DNA from: Flavobacteriales bacterium
GTDB lineage: Bacteria > Bacteroidota > Bacteroidia > Flavobacteriales_D > Sanyastnellaceae
DNA length: 64,000 nt
Direction: 5' to 3'
NCBI GenBank assembly: GCA_019694805.1
Contig: JAIBBG010000009.1
Span: 1 to 64,000, forward strand
Positions 62,576-64,000 of this stretch are shown here, in pieces. Numbering within the stretch: the stretch's first letter is position 1; the number at the start of each line of letters is the position of its first letter. The position numbers and the translations under genes are program-made. The notes under the pieces are model-generated. The model made no database searches, was not told the DNA's origin, and was given only the letters and a program-made list of their open reading frames with translations.

Positions 62576-63952
62576 TTACGGGCAAATTGTACCATAAAGT
62601 CCGGTGAATATTTGAAGGTCTGTAACGGTGACCACATTGTCCTCATTGAGGTCGGCGATACAACCCGATAGACAACCAAAATCATTGATCAGATACAGCA
62701 AATCTGCAACGCTGATAAAACCATCACAATTGAAATCTGCAAGACAGCAGTCTTCATTGAGTTGAACGACTTCAACCACGGTAGAACAACCAGCAGAATT
62801 ATTTGATAGGTCTGTCACACTAAAATTAATGGTCGTCACTCCCAAAGGATATACTCCTGAAGCATTAGCAGAACCCACCACATCATTCTCAATACCGTTC
62901 AATCCGCAGTTATCGGTGGCAACGGCATCAGCTAAAACGATATCGGCAGTGGTGACACCCGCAGCAACCTGCACAAATACATCTTCAGGACACTCAATGG
63001 TTGGGTTATCATCGTCGATGACGGTTAGCATAAAAGTGCATGAAGCGCTATTTCCAGAGTTGTCGACGGCAGTGATGGTAACAGGATAATCTCCGGCCTG
63101 AAGGTCGGTACCTGTAGTTGGTTCCTGAGTAATGGTTGGAAAAGGATCTACGTCGTCAAAAACGATGGCATCACCAGCATAATCGGCCATGACAGCGCAA
63201 AAATCTTCAGTAGTAACTACCAGATCTGGAGGACAAATTACCTCAGGTGGAACAAGGTCAACGGCGAAGTCACCAGTAACAAAAATATCGTCGACTGCGA
63301 AGCTGGGATCTGTAGCATCACCATCATCGTTGCTCACCCAACGGAAAGCAATTTTGACATCCGTATTGTTGTTTGAACTGGCTGGCAATGCGATGGAATA
63401 AGCAGTCCACAATCCTTGAGGAGAACAAGACAAATCCGTTTTAGGTAGATCTACCAACAGCGACCAGGAAGAACCATCAAAATACCAAAGGGTAGCGTTG
63501 TCAAGAGCATTTCCGCCTTCGATGTAGTTGAAATTCACTACGGCATTGCCAATACCGGAACAGTTGATCACAGGTGATTCTGCACGTCTGTCTGTTTGTC
63601 CGCATGGAATCAATCCGCAGAAATCTGCCAGTCCTTCGAAATAAGCGGCGCCAAGATCGCCAAGTATATCGGGGTGGCTGCCAATATGTAGTGATGGGTC
63701 CTCACCACATGCGCTTCCACACTGGCCGGCATCATTACCATTTTCCTCCGCGCTGATGTACCACTGATTCGGTGTATCCGATTCTGCTCCCAACGTCACA
63801 ACAGTCCATGTTCCACCATTCATGATAGAGAAATAACCATCGGCATCTTGTCCATTGTTACAACCAAAACCAAAATCTTCGGTCCAGAATGTGACGTTTT
63901 GTGAAATACCCATTACAGGCAGGAGTAAAAAGAGTAGTAGCGTTCTTTTCAT
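62576..63952 (-). CDS. Secreted HYR-domain protein with C-terminal dockerin-like calcium repeats
   Basis: 458 residues from the ATG at 63952, giving a signal peptide (MKRTLLLFLLLPVMGISQ). The first about 220 residues form a jelly-roll, MAM-like region (NQWYISAEENGNDAGQCG; AYFEGLADFCGL) ending in SFAVDDIFVTG. Two HYR modules follow (PPEVICPPDLVV; NPTIECPEDVFV). The C-terminus has two dockerin-like EF-hand repeats (DFNCDGFISVADLLYLIN and DLNEDNVVTVTDLQIF). No type A or type B T9SS domain is seen, so how it is retained or exported past the outer membrane is unclear. Confidence 0.88.
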   Translation of the reverse strand: MKRTLLLFLLLPVMGISQNVTFWTEDFGFGCNNGQDADGYFSIMNGGTWTVVTLGAESDTPNQWYISAEENGNDAGQCGSACGEDPSLHIGSHPDILGDLGAAYFEGLADFCGLIPCGQTDRRAESPVINCSGIGNAVVNFNYIEGGNALDNATLWYFDGSSWSLLVDLPKTDLSCSPQGLWTAYSIALPASSNNNTDVKIAFRWVSNDDGDATDPSFAVDDIFVTGDFAVDLVPPEVICPPDLVVTTEDFCAVMADYAGDAIVFDDVDPFPTITQEPTTGTDLQAGDYPVTITAVDNSGNSASCTFMLTVIDDDNPTIECPEDVFVQVAAGVTTADIVLADAVATDNCGLNGIENDVVGSANASGVYPLGVTTINFSVTDLSNNSAGCSTVVEVVQLNEDCCLADFNCDGFISVADLLYLINDFGCLSGCIADLNEDNVVTVTDLQIFTGLYGTICP

Positions 63953-64000
63953 AAGTGTCGGTTTGGTCGTTAAGCAAACCAATGGAAACACACAGGTGAA

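Noticed and set aside
1..64000. tRNA, rRNA, CRISPR arrays and complete insertion sequences
   Set aside because: None found; no cloverleaf besides tmRNA, no regular spacer array and no transposase frame.

Overview
The window looks like a chromosomal segment of a member of the Bacteroidota, most likely order Flavobacteriales. The signs are several type IX secretion system (T9SS) cargo proteins with type A or type B C-terminal sorting domains, a PorP/SprF-like protein with OmpA/PD40 partners, a SpoIIE phosphatase carried on a two-component-type beta-propeller, LytTR/LytS-type signalling, and repeated promoter elements of the Bacteroidota form TAnnTTTG. No phage, plasmid or complete insertion sequence was seen. 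The genus cannot be fixed from the sequence alone.

Layout. 1-14977 (+): a probable six-gene operon holding the 3' part of a giant HYR-repeat adhesin (T9SS type B), a PorP/SprF-like protein, two paralogous PD40/PKD/OmpA proteins, an unknown exported protein and a propeller/Y_Y_Y/SpoIIE regulator. 14983-16751 (-): a LytTR response regulator and its LytS-type histidine kinase. 16868-25260 (+): an ACP-phosphodiesterase-like gene, small exported proteins, an MltF-like lytic transglycosylase, a T9SS-exported deiminase of the PPAD family, a fused OlsF-like lipid acyltransferase and a Tat-exported aspartylglucosaminidase-type hydrolase. 25261-32637: a small unknown protein, a UbiA prenyltransferase, an MFS transporter, L-2-hydroxyglutarate oxidase, a large T9SS cargo protein and a Cys-rich exported protein. 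32860-38815: a DUF2807 lipoprotein and a TonB-like protein, then a TetR regulator diverging from an export operon made of an ABC-TMD/HlyD fusion and a TolC. 39088-43481: a saccharopine/alanine dehydrogenase-like enzyme, tmRNA, a RhlE-like helicase overlapping a cold-shock protein gene, and a 166-bp hairpin element. 43559-50975 (-): an inorganic-carbon uptake operon (dabA, dabB, SulP, porin). 51090-53872 (-): a doubtful small gene, a DUF2167 protein and fumarylacetoacetase. 53994-55432 (+): a DUF5819-like protein and an HTTM-like membrane protein. 55482-62499 (-): a MoxR ATPase, three periplasmic folding factors (SurA- and PpiD/PrsA-like) and IMP dehydrogenase. 62576-63952 (-): a secreted HYR/dockerin protein.

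How the genes work together. The first operon looks like a surface-adhesin module with its own outer-membrane partner, periplasmic peptidoglycan-binding scaffolds and a regulatory phosphatase. The folding-factor operon would serve outer-membrane and secreted proteins in general. The dab operon pairs two different bicarbonate import systems with an outer-membrane porin, which suggests anaplerotic CO2 supply, because no Rubisco or carbonic anhydrase is present here. The TetR/ABC-TMD-HlyD/TolC set is a tripartite export system that lacks an ATPase gene in the window.

The most unusual items are the ABC-TMD/HlyD fusion without a nucleotide-binding domain, the dab-SulP-porin operon, the 166-bp MITE-like hairpin after the cold-shock gene, a set of -7 promoter elements lying only 4-6 nt before start codons (probable leaderless mRNAs), and the helicase/cold-shock gene overlap.
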